DNA from: Acetonema longum DSM 6540
GTDB taxonomy: Bacteria > Bacillota > Negativicutes > Sporomusales > Acetonemataceae
Length of the DNA stretch: 54,626 bases
Assembly (NCBI RefSeq): GCF_000219125.1
Contig: NZ_AFGF01000005.1
Span: 1-54,626 of the forward strand
Direction: 5' to 3'
Shown: positions 1 through 6,287 of the stretch, piece by piece
Layout of the letters: each line of letters opens with the position of its first letter
How positions within the stretch are numbered: the first letter of the stretch is position 1
Notes under the pieces: model-generated
The model's database searches: none
Told to the model about the DNA's origin: nothing
The model's input: only the letters and a program-made list of their open reading frames with translations
Position numbers and translations under genes: made by a program

Positions 1-126
1 ATTGAAAGTAACTATTTTGGCATAGATGAATTGCCAAAGTTAGCAACTGAAAAGAATAATGAGGAGCAAATAAAAATGTGTTTTGAAGCGTATCATTCTA
101 AAAGCTGGAAAACACAGTTCGATTAA
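1..126 (+). CDS. NUDIX hydrolase, C-terminal end (partial)
   Basis: Frame 1 is open from the first base to a TAA at 124-126 and gives 41 residues. The stretch contains FGIDELPKL followed by EEQIKMCFEAY and ends SWKTQFD. This is the usual tail of NUDIX hydrolases that carry an extra N-terminal domain (ADP-ribose or nucleoside-diphosphate type substrates). The NUDIX box itself lies outside the window, so the substrate cannot be judged. The gene is followed by a hairpin at 141-178 and is convergent with dcd. Confidence 0.6.
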   Translation: MESNYFGIDELPKLATEKNNEEQIKMCFEAYHSKSWKTQFD

Positions 127-140
127 GGGGAGAGTATAGG

Positions 141-178
141 GGACGGGGTTGTGCGCCTTTGGGCGTACAACCCCGTCC
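141..178. repeat. 17-bp hairpin downstream of the NUDIX gene
   Basis: Arms at 141-157 and 162-178 (GGACGGGGTTGT...) pair over 17 bp with one G-T wobble and a 4-base loop. No T-run follows on either side, so it is not a canonical terminator. It may stabilise the mRNA end or be a dispersed REP-like repeat. Confidence 0.6.
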
Positions 179-199
179 TGACATTCCGCGGCACTAGAG

Positions 200-226
200 G
201 AGAGAAAAAAGCCGGCCAGGCCGGCT
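200..226 (-). terminator. Rho-independent terminator of dcd
   Basis: AGCCGGCC at 210-217 and GGCCGGCT at 219-226 form a GC-rich stem. Read on the minus strand it is followed at once by TTTTTT. The dcd stop codon (225-227) lies inside the stem. Confidence 0.8.
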
Positions 227-743
227 ATTTAAAATCCTTATACAACAGGCTGGGCTGAATAGAGGTATTGTTCTGATATTTTCCGCTTATATAACGATCA
301 TACTCACCTTCAATGGAATGATAATAGATTTGACAAATTTCAACTCCGGAATAGATCCAAACCGGTTGGATGCAGAATATTTCCAAAGTCCAATAGCCGC
401 AAAAACCAACGTCGCCAAAACCGGCCGTTACGTGGATAAACAACCCCAGCCGCCCTACCGATGATCTGCCTTCCAGCATGGGAACATATTTGTCGGTTTT
501 AGTATATTCCAGAGTGCGACCAAGATAAAGTCTGCCTGCTTCCAACATTAGGCCATCGGCAGGGATGGATAAGGTGCTGGTCTTATTAGGCTTTTTCATA
601 TCCAGCACCGCATCTTCATAGACGAGCAATTCATTATGCAATCTTAAGTTATAACTATTAGGGTTCAATTGTGACTCGCTATAAGGCTCAATGATAATTT
701 CTTTGCCTAATTTATTACGAATTTCCCTACCTGACAAAATCAT
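225..743 (-). CDS. dcd: dCTP deaminase (possibly bifunctional dCTP deaminase/dUTPase)
   Basis: Converts dCTP to dUTP (or directly to dUMP in the bifunctional form), feeding thymidylate synthesis; cytosolic homotrimer. The protein is about 172 residues, normal for Dcd. It has the family core EGRSSVGRLGLFIHVTAGFG with the catalytic Ser-Ser-x-x-Arg region, the following FCGYWTLEI strand, and the C-terminal GKYQNNTSIQPS that closes over the nucleotide. A GTG at 750-752 would extend the protein by three residues, but it abuts the GAGGA at 753-757. The ATG at 741-743 has a 9-base spacing and is preferred. It is a stand-alone gene with its own terminator. Whether it is mono- or bifunctional cannot be told by eye. 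Confidence 0.9.
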   Translation of the reverse strand: MILSGREIRNKLGKEIIIEPYSESQLNPNSYNLRLHNELLVYEDAVLDMKKPNKTSTLSIPADGLMLEAGRLYLGRTLEYTKTDKYVPMLEGRSSVGRLGLFIHVTAGFGDVGFCGYWTLEIFCIQPVWIYSGVEICQIYYHSIEGEYDRYISGKYQNNTSIQPSLLYKDFK

Positions 744-860
744 GATTTGCACTCCTCATCCCAATGTATTTGCTGTTGCCATTCAGACGATAAGACAAAA
801 ACAACTTGCATTCAACTATGTTATACCAGATGAATTTTCCAAAAGCAATCACTTTATCAG

Positions 861-877
861 GGACAGTGAGCCTGTCC
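861..877. repeat. GGACAG/CTGTCC hairpin
   Basis: GGACAG (861-866), loop TGAGC, CTGTCC (872-877). A related GGGACAG hairpin occurs at 9087-9105, so this may belong to a small dispersed repeat family of the genome. Confidence 0.4.
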
Positions 878-1025
878 TCTTATGGTAAATCATGTTCACC
901 CGTTAAGCAAAAAAGGAATAGAGCCATTGAAACAGAGGAACCAGGCGGGAAGCAGGGGGGCAGTGTTGGGGACAGGCCGGGTTTTGAGTGGGGACTGCCA
1001 ACCTACGACAATCAGGACTTAAGCC

Positions 1026-1056
1026 TTGCGAAATAAACGTAAGAATGATATATAAT
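1026..1056 (+). promoter_or_regulatory. Candidate sigma-70 promoter for the 1146 gene
   Basis: TTGCGA at 1026-1031 and TATAAT at 1051-1056 with a 19-base spacer, or TATATA at 1049-1054 with a 17-base spacer. It lies about 90 bases before the start codon at 1146. Confidence 0.45.
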
Positions 1057-1145
1057 ACCTGTAATCAACGCAAAGCAGGACTTATATATATCTTGTTCTG
1101 TTTATATTTTTTCGACATCATATTACTAAGAGAGGTGCAGTAAAA

Positions 1146-1802
1146 ATGGGGAATTTATTTTCAGCGGTAAACCGTCTTAGCCTGGTGCTGTTGGTGATGG
1201 GCGCCACGCTCATTAGCGTGAATTACGATGCATTTATTACTTCTTTCCGGCCGCCGGTCAGCTTTGAAGCTTTGCTGGAGGGGCAAGAGGTGAACCCAGG
1301 CAGTCATGTTGCAGGAAATGTAGTGAGTGCCTTCCCGCCGTTCGCTTCGGAAACCACCTATACAAAATATAAAAACGGCAGTCAAAGTAAGGAGCGGGCT
1401 TCGGGTAGTTTTTATGTCATTCCAACTGCCAAGGGCTTAATTGGCTTAAAAACCAACGAGAATCAGGTTGCCGCTATGGATCAGCTGGTTGAAGAGACAT
1501 TACAGTATTCCGAAGAAGGCGGTGCGCCGCCGACAACGAAAGTGTACATAGAAGGAGAAGTTCTCCCGATGGAGCCGAAGCTGATCAAGTATTACAAGGA
1601 GTACTTGAAGGATAGCGGTTTTACAGCAACGGAAATTAAGGCTATGGGCGAGCCGTTGCTCATACAGTATACGGTATTTCGAAATGTCCAGCTTATGGTT
1701 GCCGGCGGCATTATCGTAATTCTGGCAGGCATTGGCTTGATAGTTAGAAGATACAAACAACTTTCCGCCGAGGAGTCGGAGGAATATAACGTTGTCTCCT
1801 AA
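1146..1802 (+). CDS. Unrecognised membrane protein with two terminal helices
   Basis: 218 residues. An N-terminal hydrophobic segment at about residues 10-27 (LSLVLLVMGATLISV) and a C-terminal one at about 183-202 (VAGGIIVILAGIGLIVRR) frame a polar central domain of about 150 residues. That domain probably lies outside the cytoplasm. It contains FPPFASETTY, a KVYIEGEVLPM segment and a FxATEIKAMGEP segment. The start has AGAGGTG eight bases upstream and a candidate promoter, and a terminator follows, so it looks like a real single-gene transcript. I do not recognise the family and infer no function. Confidence 0.7.
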   Translation: MGNLFSAVNRLSLVLLVMGATLISVNYDAFITSFRPPVSFEALLEGQEVNPGSHVAGNVVSAFPPFASETTYTKYKNGSQSKERASGSFYVIPTAKGLIGLKTNENQVAAMDQLVEETLQYSEEGGAPPTTKVYIEGEVLPMEPKLIKYYKEYLKDSGFTATEIKAMGEPLLIQYTVFRNVQLMVAGGIIVILAGIGLIVRRYKQLSAEESEEYNVVS

Positions 1803-1833
1803 TTCCGGGCTATTGCCGATTGGTTCATCTTTA

Positions 1834-1863
1834 AAGCAGGGCTTTTTGCCTTGCTTATTTTTT
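1834..1863 (+). terminator. Terminator of the 1146 gene
   Basis: Arms AAGCAGGGC (1834-1842) and GCCTTGCTT (1848-1856) pair with one G-T wobble around a TTTTT loop, followed by ATTTTTT. Confidence 0.7.
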
Positions 1864-2248
1864 CAGATAAGAGTCGACAATGCTGTAAGCAGGAATTTTG
1901 TGTATAAAGCAAAAAGGGTAACCCATGATTAATATTTTTATCAATATAAAGTATTGGCAGGCGTAAGTCTGCTTTTCAGGCAGTGCCTACTCGCTGCCGG
2001 ACAATATCAAAAGGCGGGGAAAACATAGACGCTGGAAAGCATCATGATTCCCGCTGCGCTGGGGCCTTACGAAGCTGCTGAAAAGTTATGCTCCAAGTGC
2101 TGCGCATTCGTGAAGAAGAGGGTAAGCAAAAAAACCGGCGATTATTTTTCATGATTTTGAAATAATCGCCGGTTTTTTTTCAGGTTCAAGTGTAAGCGCA
2201 CAAGAAACGGTTCAAAAATCACCAGTGCCGCTGCTATTATTCAAATAA
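1864..2248. other. Gene-free stretch, possibly decayed coding sequence
   Basis: No open frame with a credible start. Short coding-like pieces appear around 2030-2150 in two different frames, but neither resembles a family I can name. The stretch ends with a strong bidirectional hairpin at 2127-2180. Confidence 0.4.
2127..2180. terminator. Strong bidirectional terminator
   Basis: ACCGGCGATTATTT (2134-2147) and AAATAATCGCCGGT (2160-2173) form a perfect 14-bp stem flanked by an A-run on one side and eight Ts on the other. It therefore works in both directions. On the minus strand it ends the PTS/oxidoreductase operon. Confidence 0.85.
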
Positions 2249-3274
2249 TCAGGAAATCTGTATTGTTTTTTGTTCCCGCTGACTTTGCATGGCGTATTCA
2301 ATAATACGAATTGTATTCCGTGATTCCTCAGGCAAAACCGGAACCGCACTGCCCGCAGTAAGCGCGTGGCTTAACTGCTCGTAAAACACCTCATACCGTC
2401 CCGGCAAAGTTTCAACCGTACCCCGGAACGTCATGCCGCCAATATCGGCTGTTAGCAGGCCATATTGGCCCGGCTCGTCTTCTCCCCAGCCGGGGTCCCC
2501 CGGACTCATTCCTTTTTTCAGCTGATCTTCCTGGGAATCAAGGCCATATTTAATAAAACTGCCGCGTGTTCCATGCACCATAACCTTTGGCCCGGGCTCC
2601 CTGACGATAGAACCGGCATGCAAAATTACTTTTTTATCGTCGTACCCCAGAACCAGATGAAAATAATCAACGGCTTCGGCCCCCGTACGTTCCGCTTGTA
2701 CATCAGCCCAAATTGTTTTGGGCATTTGAAACAAAGTCAGCGCCTGATCAATTAAATGTGCGCCCAAATCGTACAGGATACCGGAACCGGGAATATTTTG
2801 TTCCCGCCACCGCTGGCGGACATTGGGACGAAACCGGTCATAATGCGCTTCATACATTGATATTTTTCCCAATACTTCCGTTCTTAAAAGTTCCTGGACT
2901 GTCAGAAAGTCATTATCCCATCTTCTGTTTTGAAAAACCGTTAAAAGCACGCCCTTTTGCCTCGCCAGATCAATCAGCTCATCCGCCTGCGCGGAAGTCA
3001 CGGTAAATGGCTTTTCTACTACGACATGCTTGCCGGCCGCTATTGCTTTTTTGGCAAGCTCATAATGAGTCATATTGGGCGTAACAACGACAATGACATC
3101 AATATCTTTACGGGATATTACTTCATTCACATCGGACACTACTGCCGCATGGGAATGATTGACCGCTTTGGAACTGTAAATTGCTTGCAACTGCAGACCG
3201 ACTGCCTTATTAATGAGGGGAATATGGAAGGTCGCACTGGCATAACCATGCCCAATTAAACCAACATGCATCAT
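2249..3274 (-). CDS. Gfo/Idh/MocA family NAD(P)-dependent oxidoreductase
   Basis: 341 residues. The N-terminal Rossmann fold starts with GLIGHGYASATFH. It is followed by the family VVVTPNMTHYELAKKAI segment and the conserved VVEKPFTVTSAQAD, whose Glu-Lys-Pro positions the substrate and nicotinamide. The C-terminal half carries GSGILYDLGAHLIDQAL. The start at 3274 is chosen because AGGA lies about nine bases upstream; a 35-residue longer frame would run through that site. It is the last gene after the mannose-type PTS and probably oxidises or reduces the imported sugar or its derivative, but a terminator-like hairpin separates it from EIID. The substrate is unknown. Confidence 0.85.
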   Translation of the reverse strand: MMHVGLIGHGYASATFHIPLINKAVGLQLQAIYSSKAVNHSHAAVVSDVNEVISRKDIDVIVVVTPNMTHYELAKKAIAAGKHVVVEKPFTVTSAQADELIDLARQKGVLLTVFQNRRWDNDFLTVQELLRTEVLGKISMYEAHYDRFRPNVRQRWREQNIPGSGILYDLGAHLIDQALTLFQMPKTIWADVQAERTGAEAVDYFHLVLGYDDKKVILHAGSIVREPGPKVMVHGTRGSFIKYGLDSQEDQLKKGMSPGDPGWGEDEPGQYGLLTADIGGMTFRGTVETLPGRYEVFYEQLSHALTAGSAVPVLPEESRNTIRIIEYAMQSQREQKTIQIS

Positions 3275-3330
3275 ACTAGTTTTCCTTTCCCGCCGCAATG
3301 AACTTGCGGTGCGGATGAGTCCGTGCTGCG

Positions 3331-3377
3331 AAAAATCAGCGTAAAGAGCAGCCCCGCCGCCTGATTGCTCTTTACGC
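3331..3377 (-). terminator. Hairpin between EIID and the oxidoreductase
   Basis: GCGTAAAGAGCA (3339-3350) and TGCTCTTTACGC (3366-3377) form a perfect 12-bp stem. On the minus strand it is followed by TGATTTTTC. It would terminate or attenuate PTS operon transcription before the oxidoreductase gene. Confidence 0.65.
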
Positions 3378-3413
3378 ATTTTACATTTTCATACAAGCTG
3401 TTTCTGGCGGCGC

Positions 3414-4250
3414 TCAGACAGAAAGGATACCCAACCCGTAGCCGACAATACCAATGGCGAACAGACCAAAGATGACCCAGATCGCATTAACCTTCTTTTT
3501 CAGTAAGTCCATACAAATAAAAGTCATGATCAGCGGAATTAAGCCCGGCATAAGCTGATCGAGAATATCCTGCACCGTGGTAGTTACCACCTGGCCGTCC
3601 TGCATGGTGATCGTGGAAACCACCAGCGGGATATTGACCGATGTCCATTTGCATACCAATGCTCCCAATACAAACAGTCCGAGGATGGCTGCTCCTTCCG
3701 TCAATTTTTGCAAACGGTTGCCGGCCACGTCTTTGACCACATCGGTGCCTTTTTTATAGCCGTATTCAATCCCGTACCAGCGAATGGCCAGCCTGACTAC
3801 ATTAAACAGCAGGAAAAAGAGGATGGGCCCGGTGATGCTGCCGCCAAGCGCGAGGGAAGCTCCCAAAGCCGCCACCAGGGGCCGTAAGGTTCCCCAGAAA
3901 ACCGGATCACCGACGCCGGCCAGCGGCCCCATAAGCCCGACTTTCATTCCGTTAATGGCCCCATCGTCAATATCGGCGCCGTTCGCCCGTTCTTCCTCCA
4001 TGGCTGCCGTGATTCCCAAAATGGGTGCGGTAACAAAAGGCTGGGTATTAAAAAACTCCAGATGCCGTTTTAAGGCTGTTACCCTGTCCTCTCCCTGATA
4101 GAGCCGTTTAATGACCGGCGCCATGCTGAAGCAGTACCCTAACGCCTGCATGCGTTCAAAATTCCAGGAACCCTGGTGGAAATTGGAACGGATAAACATT
4201 TTGAAAAGATCGCTCTTCGTTAGACTTTTTTCCTGTTTGGCTGTACTCAT
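3414..4250 (-). CDS. PTS mannose/fructose/sorbose family, membrane component IID
   Basis: 278 residues, the usual IID length. With IIC it forms the membrane channel that carries the sugar to the phosphorylating IIB. The family hallmark is seen near the N-terminus (FIRSNFHQGSWNFERMQALG). A GLMGPLAGVGDPVFWGT segment and several hydrophobic helices in the C-terminal half follow. AGGAGG lies about ten bases before the ATG. The gene lies 17 bases after EIIC in one operon ordered IIA-IIB-IIC-IID on the minus strand. Substrate specificity within this family cannot be read from sequence by eye. Confidence 0.93.
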   Translation of the reverse strand: MSTAKQEKSLTKSDLFKMFIRSNFHQGSWNFERMQALGYCFSMAPVIKRLYQGEDRVTALKRHLEFFNTQPFVTAPILGITAAMEEERANGADIDDGAINGMKVGLMGPLAGVGDPVFWGTLRPLVAALGASLALGGSITGPILFFLLFNVVRLAIRWYGIEYGYKKGTDVVKDVAGNRLQKLTEGAAILGLFVLGALVCKWTSVNIPLVVSTITMQDGQVVTTTVQDILDQLMPGLIPLIMTFICMDLLKKKVNAIWVIFGLFAIGIVGYGLGILSV

Positions 4251-4267
4251 TTTCCGGATCCTCCTTT

Positions 4268-5074
4268 TTAATCCAATTCGTCGTCTAAATCGCCGGCCTG
4301 CGCTGATGCCGATTGTTGTGCCGCCAGTCCGCCGGCCGCATATTTCGGATGCAGCTGAATATACAGAATCGCTAATACAATACCAACGACACCGTAAGCC
4401 ACCAGATTGAGAGTGGTAAATGCCGCTAAAACAAAGCCCAGGAAGAAAAAGGGCATTAAATATTTTGCTTCCATCATGTTAATGACCATGGCGTAACCGA
4501 CCACCACGATAAACCCGCCTGCAACCTGCAGGCCGCCGGTTACGACCGGCGGGATGGCCGACAGCATGGCCTGGACGGCATGAGTGCCAATAAACACAGC
4601 CACCAGCACTGCCGGAATAGCTACCCGCAAAGCCTGCACGAACAAAGCCAGAATGTGGCAGGCATCAATGCCTCTGAAGCTGCCCTTTTGTGCATACCGG
4701 TCGGCCTGGTGCTGAAAGAAAACGGTCAGTGTCCTGGCGAAAATCGTCAGTACCTGGCCTGCTGCCGCCAAGGGCATAGCAACTGCAATCCCGGCGCCGA
4801 CGCTCTGCTTGCCGGCAATCACCAGAATGGTGGAGACGACCGATGCTAATGCCGCGTCCGGCGCCATGGCCGCGCCGATGTTCATCCAGCCTAGCGCAAT
4901 CATTTCCAGAGTGCCGCCAATGATAATTCCGGTTGTCACATCCCCCAGAATCAATCCAATTAAAGTACAAGCAATAAGCGGCCTGTGGGTTTGAAACTCA
5001 TCCAGTACACTCCCCATGCCGCAAATGCAGGACACGATAAAAATGAGAACAATTTGGATACCGCTAAGTTCCAT
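4268..5074 (-). CDS. PTS mannose/fructose/sorbose family, membrane component IIC
   Basis: 268 residues, very hydrophobic, the length expected of IIC. Near the N-terminus it has CICGMGSVLDEFQTHRPLIA and then LGDVTTGIIIGGTLEMIALG, both typical of the ManY/LevF/SorA family. It ends in a short acidic tail (AGDLDDELD). A strong AGGAGG stands before the ATG. The protein works with the EIID encoded next to it as the sugar permease. Confidence 0.93.
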   Translation of the reverse strand: MELSGIQIVLIFIVSCICGMGSVLDEFQTHRPLIACTLIGLILGDVTTGIIIGGTLEMIALGWMNIGAAMAPDAALASVVSTILVIAGKQSVGAGIAVAMPLAAAGQVLTIFARTLTVFFQHQADRYAQKGSFRGIDACHILALFVQALRVAIPAVLVAVFIGTHAVQAMLSAIPPVVTGGLQVAGGFIVVVGYAMVINMMEAKYLMPFFFLGFVLAAFTTLNLVAYGVVGIVLAILYIQLHPKYAAGGLAAQQSASAQAGDLDDELD

Positions 5075-5108
5075 AACAAACTCCTCCTTTATATTGGTTG
5101 TGTTCTAT

Positions 5109-5594
5109 TTAATGTCCGCCGCCTAAAACAGACATTAAATCCTCTTTGGAATCGGATGTCACCTTTCTGATTTCCAGTTCCACCCCACGGTTGTGCAGTG
5201 CCTGAAACGCCTGAACATCCTGTTCGTTAACCGAAATAGCCTTGGTGATCTGCCTTTTTCCCTCCCTGAAACTCATGCCGCCGATATTGACGCTTTTGAT
5301 GCCGACGCCGCCCTCGACCAGCCGCAGGACATCGGTGGGGTTGGTGAATAACAGCAAAGCGCGGGTTTCGGCATATTTAGGATTCTTATAGACCCGGATC
5401 GCCTTGTCGATATCCACTACACTGGCCGTAATTCCGGGCGGGGCTACCTGAATAAGCAACGTTTTTCGAATGGGGTCCTGCGATATTTCATCATTGCAGA
5501 CGATCATTCTTTCACACTTTGTTTCCTTAGCCCAGGTAGTCACCACCTGTCCATGGATTAATCGGTCGTCAATTCTGGCTAAAACAATGTTCAT
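5109..5594 (-). CDS. PTS mannose/fructose/sorbose family, component IIB
   Basis: 161 residues. It takes the phosphoryl group from IIA on a histidine and passes it to the sugar held by IIC/IID. The conserved phosphorylation site is at the N-terminus: ARIDDRLIHGQVV with His14. The core contains MIVCNDEISQDPIRK, as in ManX-B/LevE proteins. It starts two bases after the EIIA stop, so the two are separate polypeptides rather than an EIIAB fusion. The initiating ATG is preceded by a GGAGG-type site. Confidence 0.93.
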   Translation of the reverse strand: MNIVLARIDDRLIHGQVVTTWAKETKCERMIVCNDEISQDPIRKTLLIQVAPPGITASVVDIDKAIRVYKNPKYAETRALLLFTNPTDVLRLVEGGVGIKSVNIGGMSFREGKRQITKAISVNEQDVQAFQALHNRGVELEIRKVTSDSKEDLMSVLGGGH

Positions 5595-5596
5595 AA

Positions 5597-6016
5597 TTAT
5601 AATTCCTCCTTATCGCGATCCTCTGCACTGATCGGCTCAAACGCACGGACTCCTTCTTTGCCGGCTCTTTGTGCAACCTGTTTCGCCTCCTCCAGGGTAA
5701 GAGACGGTGAACTTAAAATCTCCAAAAGCATCGGCATATTCAGTCCGGCCACGATAGCGGCGTTTCCCGTTTCCAGGGAAAGACGGCAGGCTGCATTGTA
5801 CGGACTTCCTGCAAACAGATCGGTCATAAAGATGACGCCATCCCTTAAATCCAGCATCTTTAAAACGGCTCTGTATTTATCCACTAATGTATCCGCACTT
5901 TCACCCACATCAAATGTCACGGCTGCAACATTGTCCCTGCTGCCGCAGATCATCTCACACGATTTGAGGATTGCCTGCGAAAAATGACCATGAGAACTTA
6001 GCACAACAGCTATCAT
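5597..6016 (-). CDS. PTS mannose/fructose/sorbose family, component IIA
   Basis: 139 residues from the ATG at 6016. It accepts phosphate from HPr; the active histidine is His9 in VVLSSHGHFSQ. GVIFMTDLFAGSPYNAA is the family's second signature. The start at 6016 has AGGAGG seven bases upstream. The longer frame, beginning at 6079, is rejected because it would translate the -24/-12 promoter at 6062-6079. First gene of the PTS operon and most likely the target of the LevR-type activator encoded upstream. Confidence 0.93.
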   Translation of the reverse strand: MIAVVLSSHGHFSQAILKSCEMICGSRDNVAAVTFDVGESADTLVDKYRAVLKMLDLRDGVIFMTDLFAGSPYNAACRLSLETGNAAIVAGLNMPMLLEILSSPSLTLEEAKQVAQRAGKEGVRAFEPISAEDRDKEEL

Positions 6017-6061
6017 ATTTATCCTCCTAACACAAATGCATTGCTCTTCCTGCCAATACTT

Positions 6062-6079
6062 GTGCAAGCAGCATGCCAA
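6062..6079 (-). promoter_or_regulatory. Sigma-54 (-24/-12) promoter of the PTS operon
   Basis: The minus strand reads TTGGCATGCTGCTTGCAC. GG at 6077-6076 and GC at 6065-6064 are exactly 12 bases apart, matching TGGCAC-N5-TTGCA. The start of transcription would lie about 36 bases before the EIIA ATG. Confidence 0.85.
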
Positions 6080-6146
6080 TAGCTTGTATCGAAAGCCGGC
6101 TTTCCGGTAATATCACAGTAAAATGCGCTAACATCGGTACGATTTG

Positions 6147-6173
6147 ATACACTGTTTGTTTTTTTAATACACT
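6147..6173 (-). promoter_or_regulatory. Candidate upstream activator sites (paired AGTGTAT)
   Basis: The minus strand carries AGTGTAT twice (6173-6167 and 6153-6147) with a 20-base period, about two helical turns, 70-96 bp upstream of the -24 element. This fits a binding site for the LevR-type activator, but the assignment is inference. Confidence 0.4.
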
Positions 6174-6210
6174 TATCCGGAAAAATTACCAAGAAGAATA
6201 TCCTCTTTTT

Positions 6211-6256
6211 AAAACAAAAAAGGCGATTCTTCCTGCACCAGGCACGAAGAATCGCT
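6211..6256 (-). terminator. Terminator of the LevR-type regulator gene
   Basis: GCGATTCTTC (6223-6232) and GAAGAATCGC (6246-6255) form a 10-bp stem. On the minus strand it is followed by TTTTTTGTTTT. Confidence 0.85.
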
Positions 6257-6287
6257 AAAATCCGTCATGAGATGTGTAATGACAATC

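Larger units (their letters stand above)
744..1145. other. Intergenic region between dcd and the membrane-protein gene
   Basis: About 400 bases without a convincing gene. Short plus-strand open frames here lack ribosome binding sites and family features. It holds a small GGACAG hairpin (861-877), a G-rich stretch near 950-990 and a candidate promoter at 1026-1056. Confidence 0.5.

Noticed and set aside
691-1036. Plus-strand open frames between dcd and the 1146 gene
   Set aside because: No ribosome binding sites, overlap with dcd, and low-complexity content.
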